Program-made: the position numbers and the translations under genes
Part shown: in pieces, positions 1-8,742 of the stretch
Numbering within the stretch: the stretch's first letter is position 1
How the letters are laid out: the number at the start of each line of letters is the position of its first letter
The notes under the pieces: model-generated
What the model was told of the DNA's origin: nothing
Seen by the model: only the letters and a program-made list of their open reading frames with translations
Database searches by the model: none
Assembly (NCBI RefSeq): GCF_001421705.1
Contig: NZ_LMKO01000025.1
Span: 62,001 to 126,000 of the forward strand
DNA length: 64,000 bases
Reading direction: 5' to 3'
DNA from: Xylophilus sp. Leaf220
GTDB taxonomy: Bacteria > Pseudomonadota > Gammaproteobacteria > Burkholderiales > Burkholderiaceae_C

Positions 1-293
1 GCAACGGTATCGAGGCCTGCATCGTGCTGGTCGCGGCCATCGTGGCGTTCCCCGCCGGCTGGCGGCACAAGCTGCGGGGCCTGGCGGTCGGCCTGGTGGC
101 GGTGCAGGCGCTCAACGTGGTGCGGGTGATCAGCCTGTTCTACCTGGGGCAGTGGAACGACACCGCGTTCCGTTTCGCCCACGAGTACCTCTGGCAGGCG
201 CTGATCATGCTGGACGTGCTGGTGGTCTGGCTGTGGTGGGTCAAGGGCATCCGGCCGGTGGCATCCGGCACGCCGACGGCTCCTGCGGCATGA
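1..293 (+). CDS. xrtH: Exosortase H, C-terminal part (5' end outside window)
   Basis: Exosortases are multi-pass inner-membrane transpeptidase-like enzymes that cut and process proteins carrying a C-terminal PEP-CTERM-like sorting signal. Only the last 96 or so residues are present; the reading frame is open from base 3. The three conserved catalytic positions of the family are visible: Cys in NGIEAC (codon at 18), Arg in LNVVRV (codon at 123) and His in FAHEYLW (codon at 180). Hydrophobic segments flank them. The stop overlaps the start of the next gene (ATGA), so the two are translationally coupled. Assignment to type H (partner of IPTLxxWG-CTERM proteins) rests mainly on the next gene resembling the exosortase H-associated membrane protein; the general exosortase call is firmer than the subtype. 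Confidence 0.85.
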   Translation, partial: NGIEACIVLVAAIVAFPAGWRHKLRGLAVGLVAVQALNVVRVISLFYLGQWNDTAFRFAHEYLWQALIMLDVLVVWLWWVKGIRPVASGTPTAPAA

Positions 294-928
294 CCACCAT
301 GGCTCCCGCTGTCGCCGCAGGTGCGCGGCCGGTGCCCTCGCTGCGCAGGTTCTTCCTGCTGGGCCTGGTGTGGCTGGTGGTGCTGACGGCCGGCTGGATC
401 GCGGTGTCGCCCTGGACGTCGTATCCCTCGGCCATGCTCGCCCGCATTGGGCTCGAAGCCGGCGCGCCCTACTGGATCCGTGCGGTTCGGCTGAGCCCCG
501 ACCGCATGGACGTGGAAACCCGGCTGGAGGTGGTCACCCAGGGCCCCGCCGGGAAGGTGCGCGGCGAGATCGACGTCAGTGCGAAGCCGGGCCACTACGC
601 CTACGGCCTGCCGGTGTTTTTGGCGCTGCTGCTGGCGGCGCGCAGCCGGGCGCTGGTGCGGCGGGCGCTGCTCGGTTACCTGGTGCTGCTGCCGTTCCAG
701 GCCTTCAGCCTGGCGTTCGACCTGCTCAAGCAGATGGCGATGGCCGCGGCCGGAACGCCGGGGACGCTGGGCGTGTCGCAGTGGCAGCTGGAGGGCATCG
801 CCTACGGCTACCAGTTCGGCGTGCTGGTGCTGCCGACGCTGGCACCGGTGGCCGTGTGGCTGCTGCTCGACCGCGAATTCTTCCAGGCCATCGCGGCGCC
901 CTGGCGGCCGGTGGCAGCGCGCGCATGA
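290..928 (+). CDS. Exosortase H-associated membrane protein
   Basis: This protein has 212 residues. Its ATG overlaps the stop of the exosortase gene, which decides the start against longer upstream possibilities. The N-terminus carries one transmembrane segment at about residues 21-45. A polar, probably periplasmic stretch of about 60 residues follows (RLSPDRMDVETRLEV region), and then two or three further hydrophobic segments from about residue 105 to 195. The gene order exosortase followed by a small multi-pass protein is typical of exosortase H loci, where this partner is found without a known activity. Family membership is my recognition of the pattern and neighbourhood rather than of a catalytic motif. 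A role in assisting or positioning the sortase in the membrane is inference. Confidence 0.7.
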   Translation: MTTMAPAVAAGARPVPSLRRFFLLGLVWLVVLTAGWIAVSPWTSYPSAMLARIGLEAGAPYWIRAVRLSPDRMDVETRLEVVTQGPAGKVRGEIDVSAKPGHYAYGLPVFLALLLAARSRALVRRALLGYLVLLPFQAFSLAFDLLKQMAMAAAGTPGTLGVSQWQLEGIAYGYQFGVLVLPTLAPVAVWLLLDREFFQAIAAPWRPVAARA

Positions 929-1031
929 GCTTGCCGGCCTTCGTACGCTCCGTCGCCGGTCGGCGGGCCGCAGCATGCGACCCAACGTCACCGGAAGCGT
1001 CGCGGTTCCGGGCCACCGGCAGGAGGCCGCG

Positions 1032-3107
1032 ATGACGAATGTCGATCTTTCCTCGGACGGCGCGGCGCGGGAACTGCTGCAGCTCCTGGCCGGCAACCTG
1101 CGCGACATGGTCGGGGTGCAGGACGGCACCGGCCGCTGGATCCTGGCCAATGCGGCCCTGTGCGATTGGCTGGGTGCGGCCGAGTCGCCGGTCGGCTCCA
1201 CCTCGATCGAGCTGGCGGACCGCGGGCATCCGATGGCCGCCTTCCTGCGCCTGACCGCCCTGCAGGAAGAAGCGGTCTGGCTGGCCGGGCGCAGCGCCCG
1301 CGAGGAGGAGCTGTGGCCCGGCACCGGCCAGCCGCCGCGCCATTGCGAGGTGCTGCGGGTGCCGGTCTTCGGTGCCGGTGGCGAGCGGCAGTGCCTGCTG
1401 GTGCTGCGCCAGGACGTGACCGCGATGCGCACCCTGTCGACCAAGCTCGAGCTGGCCGGCCGCTTGCTCGACCACAGCACCAACGGCGTGCTGGTCGCCG
1501 ATGCCAACCTGCAGGTGATCATGGTGAACCCGTCGTTCTGCGAGGCGACCGGCTACAGCCAGGAAGAGGCCCTGCAGCTCGACCCGCGCCTGCTGACCGC
1601 CGGCCAGCTGGACGAGCCCGAGCGGCGAGCGCTGTGGGACCAGGCCGCCGCGCAGGGCCGCTGGATCGGCGAGGTGTGGAACCGGCGCAAGAGCGGCCAG
1701 ACGTTCGCCCAGCAACTCACCCTGTCGGCCCTGCAGCACCGCAACGAGGGGGCGATCACCCACTACATCGCGGTGATGGCCGACCTGAGCGCAACCAAGG
1801 CGGCCGAGGCGCGCATCGCCGCCCTGACGACGCAGGACATCGTCACCGGCCTGCCGAACCGGGTGCAGACGGCGCTGCGCACCGCGGTGGCCCTGGACAA
1901 CGCCCGCGCCCAGGGCGGCGGCCTGGCGCTGATGGTGATCGACGTCGACAACTTCAAGATGCTGAACGATTCGCTCGGCCATGTGGCGGGCGACCAGCTG
2001 CTGCGCACCGTGTCGCAGCGGCTGGAGGCCGCCGCGGGCCTGCAGGCGGTCGTGGGCCGGCTGGGCGGCGACGAATTCCTGGTGGCGCTGCCGGGCGTGG
2101 AGAACTCGGTCGAGGCGGCGGGCGTGGCCCGCACGCTGATGGAGAAGGTGGGCGCGCCGCTCGCACTGGGCGACCTGCCGATGAGCGTGTCGCTGTCGAT
2201 CGGCATCGCGCTGTACCCGGGCGACGGCGACCACTACGACGCCCTGTTCGGCTGTGCCGACGCGGCCCTGCACGCGGCCAAGCAGGGCGGCCGGGGCGCC
2301 TACCACTTCGCGACCGCGGCGATGAACGACGCCGCCCTGGCCCGCCTGCGGCTGGAGGCCGCGCTGCGCCACGCGATCGACACCCAGGGCCTGCGGCTGG
2401 AGTACCAGCCCCTGATCGACTTCGCCAGCAACCGCATCGTCGGCTTCGAGGCGCTGTGCCGCTGGGACGATGCCGAGCACGGCAGCGTGCCGCCGAACGT
2501 CTTCATCCCGCTGGCCGAGGACACCGGCCTGATCGAGCCCCTGGGCGGCTGGGTGCTGCATGCCGCCTGCGCCCAGCTGCGACTGCTGCACGACGCGGGC
2601 TATCCGCACCTGGTGATGGCGGTGAACCTGTCGGCTCGCCAGTTCCAGCGGGGCGTGCTGCTGCAGCAGGTGGAAGACGCGCTGGTCGATGCCGGACTTG
2701 CGCCCGACCGGCTGGAGCTGGAGCTGACCGAAAGCGCCCTGCTGCACGACAACGCCCTGGTCACCGCCACGCTGCGACGGTTGAAGGCGCTGGGCGTGAA
2801 GCTGTCGATCGACGACTTCGGGACCGGCTACTCCAGCTTCTCCTACCTGCGGCGGGTGAAGTTCGACAAGATCAAGATCGACCAGTCGTTCGTGCACGAC
2901 CTGATCGAGGACCCCGACAACGCCGCGATCGTGCGCGGCATCATCTCGCTGGGGCTGAGCCTGGGGCTCGACGTGCTGGCCGAGGGGGTCGAGACCGACG
3001 CGGTGGCGCAGCGGCTGCGGCACCTACACTGCACCTCGGCGCAGGGCTACCTGTTCGCGCGGCCGCAGCGGCCCGAAGCGCTGCTGCAGTTGCTGGCGGC
3101 AGGCTGA
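1032..3107 (+). CDS. PAS-PAS-GGDEF-EAL cyclic-di-GMP signalling protein
   Basis: This is a 691-residue cytoplasmic protein without transmembrane segments. Start ATG at 1032 lies 6 bases behind an AGGAGG ribosome site. Two PAS-type sensory modules occupy about residues 10-270, a GGDEF domain about 280-430 and an EAL domain about 440-690. The diguanylate cyclase signature GGDEF is intact at 345-349, but the RxxD inhibitory site expected five residues before it reads GLQA, so product inhibition is probably absent. The EAL domain keeps ExLxR from E473, DDFGTGYSS, KIDQSFV and EGVET, so phosphodiesterase activity is likely. It may be bifunctional, making and breaking c-di-GMP in response to a ligand or redox signal. 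It follows the exosortase pair after about 100 bases and may share its transcript. Confidence 0.93.
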   Translation: MTNVDLSSDGAARELLQLLAGNLRDMVGVQDGTGRWILANAALCDWLGAAESPVGSTSIELADRGHPMAAFLRLTALQEEAVWLAGRSAREEELWPGTGQPPRHCEVLRVPVFGAGGERQCLLVLRQDVTAMRTLSTKLELAGRLLDHSTNGVLVADANLQVIMVNPSFCEATGYSQEEALQLDPRLLTAGQLDEPERRALWDQAAAQGRWIGEVWNRRKSGQTFAQQLTLSALQHRNEGAITHYIAVMADLSATKAAEARIAALTTQDIVTGLPNRVQTALRTAVALDNARAQGGGLALMVIDVDNFKMLNDSLGHVAGDQLLRTVSQRLEAAAGLQAVVGRLGGDEFLVALPGVENSVEAAGVARTLMEKVGAPLALGDLPMSVSLSIGIALYPGDGDHYDALFGCADAALHAAKQGGRGAYHFATAAMNDAALARLRLEAALRHAIDTQGLRLEYQPLIDFASNRIVGFEALCRWDDAEHGSVPPNVFIPLAEDTGLIEPLGGWVLHAACAQLRLLHDAGYPHLVMAVNLSARQFQRGVLLQQVEDALVDAGLAPDRLELELTESALLHDNALVTATLRRLKALGVKLSIDDFGTGYSSFSYLRRVKFDKIKIDQSFVHDLIEDPDNAAIVRGIISLGLSLGLDVLAEGVETDAVAQRLRHLHCTSAQGYLFARPQRPEALLQLLAAG

Positions 3108-3140
3108 ACGGCGCCCTGCCGGCCGCGGCCGCGGCGGCCC

Positions 3141-4127
3141 TCAGTCGGCCGAATCGTCCACCATCACCAGCTTGCCCTTGACGCTGCGCGAGCCCATCAG
3201 GGCGTAGGCCTCCTTCAGCCGGGCCAGCGGCAGGGTGCGGTCGATCACCGGCTTGATCCTTCCCTGGGCATACCACTGGGCGAGCGTGGCCATCATCTCC
3301 GCTTGGGCCTTGGGCTCGTGCCGCGCGAAGCCGCCCCAGAACACGCCCACCACCGACGCCCCCTTCAGGAGCGGCAGGTTGAAGGGCAGGGCGGGGATGC
3401 CGCCGGCCGCGAAGCCGATCACCAGGTAGCAGCCGCGCCAGGCGATCGAGCGGAAGGCCGGCTCGGCCAGGTCGCCGCCGACCGGGTCGTAGACGATGTC
3501 GGGACCGCGGCCGTCGGTGAGGGTCTTCAGGGCGGTGCGCAGGTCCTCGCGGCCGTAGTCGATGGTGGCGTCGGCGCCCAGCGCCCGGCAGAGCGCGCAT
3601 TTCTCCTCCGACGACGCGGCGGCGATCACCCGCGCGCCGGCCGCCTTGGCGATCTGGATCGCGGCCGTGCCCACGCCGCCGGCGGCGCCCAGCACCAGCA
3701 CCGTCTCGCCCGCCTGCAGCTGGCCGCGGTCCATCAGGGCGTGAAACGAGGTGGCGTAGGTCATGATGAACGCGGCACCGTCGGTGTGCGAAAAACCGTC
3801 CGGCAGCGGCAGGCACTGGTCGGCCTGGGCCAGCACATGGGTGCCGAACCCGCCGGTGCCCTGCAGGCAGGCCACGTTCTGGCCCACCCGCAACTGCGTC
3901 ACGCCGTCGCCCAGCGCCTGCACGACGCCCGCGAATTCGGAGCCCGGCACGAAGGGCAGCTCGGGCTTCATCTGGTACTTGTTCTGCACGATCAGCAGGT
4001 CGGGGAAGTTGAGGCTCGCCGCGCGGATGCGCACCAGCACCTGGCCCGGGCCGGGGACGGGCGTGGGCAGTTCTTTCCAGGTGAGGGCGTCGACGCCGGT
4101 GGGTGTTTCGCAAAGCCAGGCATGCAT
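3141..4127 (-). CDS. NADPH:quinone oxidoreductase family protein (zinc-free MDR)
   Basis: A medium-chain dehydrogenase/reductase of 328 residues, quinone oxidoreductase (QorA-like) type. The N-terminal GroES-like half (about 1-120) lacks the zinc ligands of alcohol dehydrogenases, and the Rossmann half contains the nucleotide loop GAAGGVGTAAIQ around residue 150. VIDR near the C-terminus and the closing KGKLVM motif are typical. The start was placed at the ATG whose product begins MHAWLCET, because family members begin within a few residues of this point and a GGAG lies upstream; the open frame extends further but without family similarity. It is convergent with the GGDEF-EAL gene and divergent from surE. 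Substrate is unknown; members reduce quinones or enoyl-CoA-like compounds with NADPH. Confidence 0.88.
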   Translation of the reverse strand: MHAWLCETPTGVDALTWKELPTPVPGPGQVLVRIRAASLNFPDLLIVQNKYQMKPELPFVPGSEFAGVVQALGDGVTQLRVGQNVACLQGTGGFGTHVLAQADQCLPLPDGFSHTDGAAFIMTYATSFHALMDRGQLQAGETVLVLGAAGGVGTAAIQIAKAAGARVIAAASSEEKCALCRALGADATIDYGREDLRTALKTLTDGRGPDIVYDPVGGDLAEPAFRSIAWRGCYLVIGFAAGGIPALPFNLPLLKGASVVGVFWGGFARHEPKAQAEMMATLAQWYAQGRIKPVIDRTLPLARLKEAYALMGSRSVKGKLVMVDDSAD

Positions 4128-4291
4128 GGGCGTATGTCTCCGGAAGGGGGCGTTCGGGCGGGGCGGTTGCCCCGGGCGCGGGCCATCATAGGGGCCGCGG
4201 GCGCGCAGGTTTTGTCCCTCTGGCGACCGGGCCTTGCCGCCGCACGCGGCCGATCGCGCCACCTACAATCCGCCTGCACTTCGCGGACCCC

Positions 4292-5107
4292 ATGAAAATT
4301 CTGATCTCCAACGACGACGGTTTCCAGGCGCCCGGCATCGTCGCGCTGCATGCGGCGCTGCAGGACCTCGCCGAGGTCGAGGTGGTGGCCCCCGAGCACA
4401 ACAACAGCGCCAAGTCCAACGCGCTGACGCTGAACGCCCCGCTCTACGTCAACACCGCGCCCAACGGCTTTCGCTACATCAACGGCACGCCGGCCGACTG
4501 CATGCACATCGCCCTGACCGGCCTGCTCGGCTACCGGCCCGACCTGGTGGTCTCGGGCATCAACAACGGCGCCAACATGGGCGACGACACCATCTACTCG
4601 GGCACCGTGGGCGCCGCGATGGAGGGCTTTCTCTTCGGCGTGCCGGCCATCGCCTTCTCCCAGGTCGACAAGGGCTGGGGCCACCTGGAGGACGCGGCGC
4701 AGAAGGTGCGCGAGATCGTCGGCGAGATGATCGCGCAGCAGCTGGTGGGCGCCACGCCCTGGCTGCTCAACGTCAACATCCCCAACCGGCCACTGGCCGA
4801 GTTGAAGCCGGTGCGCCTCTGCCGCCTGGGGCGGCGCCACGCGGCCGAGCGGGTCATCACCCAGGACAGCCCGCGCGGCGAGACGATGTACTGGATCGGC
4901 AACGCCGGCCTGGCCAAGGACGATGCCGAGGGCACCGATTTCCATGCCACCGCGCAGGGCCATGTCGCCATGACCCCGCTGAAGGTCGACCTGACCGACC
5001 ACGACAACCTGGGCTACTGGGTCGAGACGGCCGCGCGCCTGGGCGGCGGCCTGGCGCCGCAGGCCGACCACGATCCCGACGCCGGCATCGTCCGCGCCCC
5101 GGCATGA
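4292..5107 (+). CDS. surE: 5'/3'-nucleotidase SurE
   Basis: SurE is a divalent-metal-dependent survival protein phosphatase acting on nucleoside monophosphates and short polyphosphate. The 271-residue product begins MKILISNDDG, with the metal ligands D8 and D9. It carries the Ser/Asn signature NNSAKSN and the glycine-rich SGINNGANMGDD block that complete the active site. Length fits the family (about 250 residues). A 16-residue tail, rich in Asp and Pro, extends past the usual end. It is the first gene of surE-pcm-nlpD, a block conserved in proteobacteria; the gap to pcm is only 49 bases. A promoter is expected in the 160 bases between it and the divergent oxidoreductase. Confidence 0.97.
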   Translation: MKILISNDDGFQAPGIVALHAALQDLAEVEVVAPEHNNSAKSNALTLNAPLYVNTAPNGFRYINGTPADCMHIALTGLLGYRPDLVVSGINNGANMGDDTIYSGTVGAAMEGFLFGVPAIAFSQVDKGWGHLEDAAQKVREIVGEMIAQQLVGATPWLLNVNIPNRPLAELKPVRLCRLGRRHAAERVITQDSPRGETMYWIGNAGLAKDDAEGTDFHATAQGHVAMTPLKVDLTDHDNLGYWVETAARLGGGLAPQADHDPDAGIVRAPA

Positions 5108-5156
5108 GCGCCCGCCTGGCGGTCGGCACGGGCCTGCGCTGCACCGGGGCCGCCCG

Positions 5157-5942
5157 GTGACTTCGCGACCCCGTTTCCCCGCCCGGCTCGGCGCCCCGCA
5201 GCTTGCTATCAAAGACATAGCTGGTGGCCGGCCTGCAGCGCCGGCTACGGCCCTTTTCGGTTCGAGAAAAGAAGCCGACGTCCGTGCCGCCCAGGATTCG
5301 CCGGCGATGCGGGCCCGCCTGGTGCAGATACTGGCTGAGCAGGGCGTGCGCTCGGCCGCGGTGCTGGAGGCGATGGGAACGGTCGAGCGGCACCGCTTCG
5401 TCGATTCGGCGCTCGGCGCCCAGGCGTACGAAGACACCAGCCTGCCGATCGGCCTGGGCCAGACCATCTCCAAGCCCGGCGTGGTGGCGCGGATGGTCGA
5501 GCTGCTACTGGGTGCCGAGGGCGTGCAGGACGGCCGGCTGGGCCGGGTGCTGGAGATCGGCACCGGCTGCGGCTACCAGGCCGCGGTGCTGGCCTGCGTG
5601 GCGCGCGAGGTCTACAGCATCGAGCGGCTGCGCGGCCTGCACGAGAAGGCCCGCGAGAACCTGCGGCCGTTCCGCCTGGCCAATGTGCACCTGCTCTTCG
5701 GCGACGGCATGGCCGGCTACGCCAAAGGCGCGCCCTATGCCGGCATCATCGCGGCGGCCGGCGGCGAGGCGTTGCCCGACGCCTGGACGGCCCAGCTCGC
5801 GGTCGGCGGCCGACTGGTCGCACCGATGGCCACCGGCGACGGCCGGCAGGCGCTGGTGATGGTCGAGCGCCAAAGGCAGGGCTTCAAACACAGCATTCTG
5901 GAAGACGTTCGCTTTGTCCCCCTAAAATCGGGGATTGCTTAA
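5157..5942 (+). CDS. pcm: Protein-L-isoaspartate O-methyltransferase
   Basis: Pcm repairs aged proteins by methylating isoaspartyl residues with S-adenosylmethionine. The SAM-binding loop EIGTGCGYQAAV and the preceding SLPIGLGQTISKP segment are intact. With the GTG at 5157 the product has 261 residues. An in-frame ATG at 5307 would give 211 residues beginning at the conserved core (MRARLVQ), close to the usual family length. Neither start has a convincing ribosome site. Residues 17-35 of the long form are encoded by one copy of the dispersed repeat (5205-5258), so the N-terminal extension is either a low-constraint linker or not translated. It is the second gene of the surE-pcm-nlpD operon, with 12 bases to nlpD. 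Confidence 0.93.
   Translation: MTSRPRFPARLGAPQLAIKDIAGGRPAAPATALFGSRKEADVRAAQDSPAMRARLVQILAEQGVRSAAVLEAMGTVERHRFVDSALGAQAYEDTSLPIGLGQTISKPGVVARMVELLLGAEGVQDGRLGRVLEIGTGCGYQAAVLACVAREVYSIERLRGLHEKARENLRPFRLANVHLLFGDGMAGYAKGAPYAGIIAAAGGEALPDAWTAQLAVGGRLVAPMATGDGRQALVMVERQRQGFKHSILEDVRFVPLKSGIA
5205..5258 (+). repeat. Dispersed repeat family A, copy 1 (within pcm)
   Basis: The copy starts with the 17-bp palindrome GCTAT-N7-ATAGC, followed by a GGCCGGC/GCCGGC stem and a CCCTTTT tail. It lies in frame in the 5' part of pcm. Confidence 0.8.
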
Positions 5943-5954
5943 GAGGATTTGCTC

Positions 5955-6854
5955 ATGTTGGGATTGCGTGGACGGTTGTGGCTCGGGGCGGCGGCGCTGG
6001 CAGCGGTGTCGATGTTCGCAGGCTGCTCGGCCGACCAGCCCCGGCGCGCGCCGCCGGTGGAAGACCGCGGCCTGGGCGCAGGCTCCTTCGGCACTGCGCC
6101 CGTCACGGCCACCCCGGCGCCGGTGGTGCCCGCCGCGAAGCCGCTGCCCGGTATCGAGAATGCCGGCCGGCCCGGCTTCTACACGGTCAAGCCAGGCGAC
6201 ACGATCCGCAAGATCGGCAGCGACAACGGCGTCAACTGGCGCGACATCGTCCGCCTCAACAACCTCGACAACCCCGACCTGATCGAAGTCGGCCAGGTGC
6301 TGCGCATCTCGCCGGGCGCCGTTCCCCATACGCCGCCCGCCGCACCTGCGGTGGCGGCCACGCCGTCGGGCGACCCGGTCGTCGCCGGCGCGCTGCCGCC
6401 GGTGGCCGTCACCGCCGCCAAGCCGGCCACCCCGCCGAGCGGCGTGGTGGCGCCGGTGGTGCCGCCGCCCGGCCCGAGCGGCGAGGACGAGGTCGCCTTC
6501 ATCTGGCCCGCCAGCGGCACGCTGCTGGCCAGCTTCGACGAAGCCAAGAACAAGGGCTACGACATCGGCGGCAAGGCCGGCGACCCGGTGCTGGCCGCGG
6601 CCGACGGCCGGGTGGTGTATGCCGGTGCCGGCCTGCGCGGCTACGGCAACCTGGTGATCCTGAAGCACAACAACACCTACCTGACCGCCTACGCCCACAA
6701 CCAGTCGCTGATGGTCAAGGAGGATCAGACGGTGCGCAAGGGCCAGAAGATCGCCGAGATGGGCAACAGCGACGCCGACCGCGTCAAGCTGCACTTCGAG
6801 ATCCGCCGCCAGGGCAAGCCGGTCGATCCGTCCCGCTACCTAGCGGCACGCTGA
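5955..6854 (+). CDS. nlpD: NlpD-like LysM/M23 lipoprotein
   Basis: This is an outer-membrane lipoprotein of 299 residues. The signal peptide ends in the lipobox FAGC near residue 23. A LysM peptidoglycan-binding domain (YTVKPGDTIRKIG to VGQVLRI) sits at about residues 75-120. A Pro/Ala-rich linker follows, and an M23/LytM domain fills the last 125 residues. As in E. coli NlpD the metal-binding HxxxD motif is degenerate: the usual His is replaced in NKGYDIGG, while YAHN and LHFEIR remain. It is therefore probably an activator of cell-wall amidases at the septum rather than an active endopeptidase (inference from the family). ATG 5955 was chosen over a TTG two codons earlier because of the AGAGG at 5942-5946. 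In many proteobacteria rpoS follows nlpD; here it does not. Confidence 0.9.
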   Translation: MLGLRGRLWLGAAALAAVSMFAGCSADQPRRAPPVEDRGLGAGSFGTAPVTATPAPVVPAAKPLPGIENAGRPGFYTVKPGDTIRKIGSDNGVNWRDIVRLNNLDNPDLIEVGQVLRISPGAVPHTPPAAPAVAATPSGDPVVAGALPPVAVTAAKPATPPSGVVAPVVPPPGPSGEDEVAFIWPASGTLLASFDEAKNKGYDIGGKAGDPVLAAADGRVVYAGAGLRGYGNLVILKHNNTYLTAYAHNQSLMVKEDQTVRKGQKIAEMGNSDADRVKLHFEIRRQGKPVDPSRYLAAR

Positions 6855-7123
6855 GCGCCTGAAGGTGCCGGCGGCGCGACCCGCGCGCTGCCGAGCCTCC
6901 GCCACGCCCCGGTAGGCGATTGCCGTTCGCCGAAACCGCCCGCCATCCACCCGCCGATCGGGGCTCGGTCCATCGGGCGAACAGCCCCGGTGCAGCCGGA
7001 CAGCGTGGACGCCGCCGGTGCCGAACCTGCATTGGGTTCCGAGCCCGCATGCTGCCGCCGGCAATCCGGGGCCCCGGACCCGGCCCGCCACCCCGCCTTG
7101 AAAGCGCCGACGAGCGCGAGAAC

Positions 7124-8659
7124 ATGACCGCCGAACTGTCCCCCACCGCCACGGCCGAAGCGCCCGTCGCCCCGCCCCTCGCCGCCCGCATTCCCGATCC
7201 CCGCATGCCGGCCGGCGCGCTGGAAATCGATTCGCTCGACCTGGAGGCGCAGGGCGTCGCCCGCCGCGCCGACGGCAAGGTGGTGTTCGTCGAAGGTGCG
7301 CTGCCCACCGAATGGGTGAGCGCCAGCACCTTCAAGCGCAAGAACAACTGGGAGCAGGCCACGCTGACCGACATCCACCGCGAGTCGTCGCAGCGGGTGC
7401 GGCCGGGCTGCCCGCACTTCGGGTTGCATCCCGGTGCCTGCGGTGGCTGCAAGATGCAGCACCTGCACCCGATGGCGCAGGTGGCGGTCAAGCAGCGGGT
7501 GCTGGAGGACAACCTCTGGCACCTGGGCAAGCTGAAGTCGGAGACCATCCTGCGGCCGATCGAGGGCCCTGCCTGGGGCTACCGCTACCGCGCGCGGCTG
7601 TCGGTGCGCTACGTGGCCAAGAAAGGCACGGTGCTGATCGGCTTCCACGAGCGCAAGAGCCGCTATCTGGCCGACATGCAGGTCTGCCCGGTACTGCCGC
7701 CGCATGTGAGCGCGATGCTGATGCCGCTGCGCGCGCTGATCGGCGGCATGGACGCCCGCGACACCCTGCCGCAGATCGAACTGGCCTGCGGCGACGCGGT
7801 CACCGCGATGGTCCTGCGCCACCTGGCGCCGCTGTCGGAGGCCGACCTGGGGCGGCTGCGTGCCTTCGCCGACCAGCACGGCGTGCAGTGGTGGTTGCAG
7901 TCCAAGGGCCCCGACACGGTCAAGCTACTGGACGAGGGCGGCCCGGCGCTCGACTACGCCCTGCCGGACTACGGCATCGTCATGCCGTTCCGGCCGACCG
8001 ACTTCACCCAGGTCAACCCGCACATCAACCGGGTGCTGGTGCGACGGGCGCTGCGGCTGCTGGACGTGCAGCGCGACGAGCGGGTGATCGACTGGTTCTG
8101 CGGCCTGGGCAATTTCACCCTGCCGTTGGCCACCCAGGCCCGCGAGGTGCGCGGCATCGAGGGCAGCGAAGCCCTGGTGGCCCGCTCGCGCGAAAACTAC
8201 GAGAAGAACCAGCGTCCGGCCGGCGCTGCGGGCCGACTATGCGCTACGGATTTCGTAGCGCGCAACCTGTTCGACATGACGCCCGGCCTGCTGCTGCAGG
8301 ACGGCATTGCCGAGAAGTGGCTGGTCGATCCGCCGCGCGAGGGCGCCTTCGCGCTGGCCAAGGCGGTGGTGGACCTGCACCGCCTGCGCCAGGGCCTGCC
8401 GGTGATGGCCGCGGCCGAAGGGGGAGACGCCGCCGCAGCGGCCGCCCTCGACCTGCCCGACGCGGCGGCCGTGGCCGCCTGGCGCCCGCCCCGGCGCATC
8501 GTCTACGTCAGCTGCAACCCGGCCACCCTGGCCCGCGACGCCGGCCTGCTGGTGAACCACGGCGGCTACCGCTGCAGCGCGGCGGGCGCGGTCAACATGT
8601 TCCCGCACACCGCGCACGTCGAGAGCATGGCGGTGTTCGACCGGGTCGTGGCGGACTGA
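7124..8659 (+). CDS. rlmD: 23S rRNA (uracil(1939)-C(5))-methyltransferase RlmD
   Basis: RlmD methylates uracil 1939 of 23S rRNA with SAM. The 511-residue product has a TRAM domain at about residues 33-85. Iron-sulfur cluster cysteines are present at C96, C106, C109 and C188, with spacing C-x9-C-x2-C before the last. The C-terminal Rossmann methyltransferase domain carries the catalytic-cysteine motif [13 protein letters not shown] 7124 was chosen because an upstream extension of the frame has no similarity. Two unusual segments interrupt the methyltransferase domain: a stretch around residue 374 encoded by a partial family A palindrome (8243-8259), and an Ala-rich insertion ([18 protein letters not shown]) at about residues 430-450. 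Both are likely surface loops. The 269 bases upstream separate it from nlpD and contain no gene I can support. Confidence 0.95.
   Translation: MTAELSPTATAEAPVAPPLAARIPDPRMPAGALEIDSLDLEAQGVARRADGKVVFVEGALPTEWVSASTFKRKNNWEQATLTDIHRESSQRVRPGCPHFGLHPGACGGCKMQHLHPMAQVAVKQRVLEDNLWHLGKLKSETILRPIEGPAWGYRYRARLSVRYVAKKGTVLIGFHERKSRYLADMQVCPVLPPHVSAMLMPLRALIGGMDARDTLPQIELACGDAVTAMVLRHLAPLSEADLGRLRAFADQHGVQWWLQSKGPDTVKLLDEGGPALDYALPDYGIVMPFRPTDFTQVNPHINRVLVRRALRLLDVQRDERVIDWFCGLGNFTLPLATQAREVRGIEGSEALVARSRENYEKNQRPAGAAGRLCATDFVARNLFDMTPGLLLQDGIAEKWLVDPPREGAFALAKAVVDLHRLRQGLPVMAAAEGGDAAAAAALDLPDAAAVAAWRPPRRIVYVSCNPATLARDAGLLVNHGGYRCSAAGAVNMFPHTAHVESMAVFDRVVAD
8243..8259. repeat. Family A palindrome only (partial copy, within rlmD)
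   Basis: GCTACGGATTTCGTAGC matches the head palindrome of the dispersed repeat, but I cannot find the second half of the element beside it. It may be a remnant or a chance match. Confidence 0.4.
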
Positions 8660-8742
8660 AGGAGGTAGGGCCGCGACGGCGGGCCGGCGGATGCCTGCGC
8701 CTGCGCTGCCGCCCGTCCGGCCGGCACGCGGGAACCCAGGCG

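Noticed and set aside
6855-7123. Possible remnant of rpoS between nlpD and rlmD
   Set aside because: None of the frames shows sigma region 2 or 4 residues; the stretch is too short for more than a trace.
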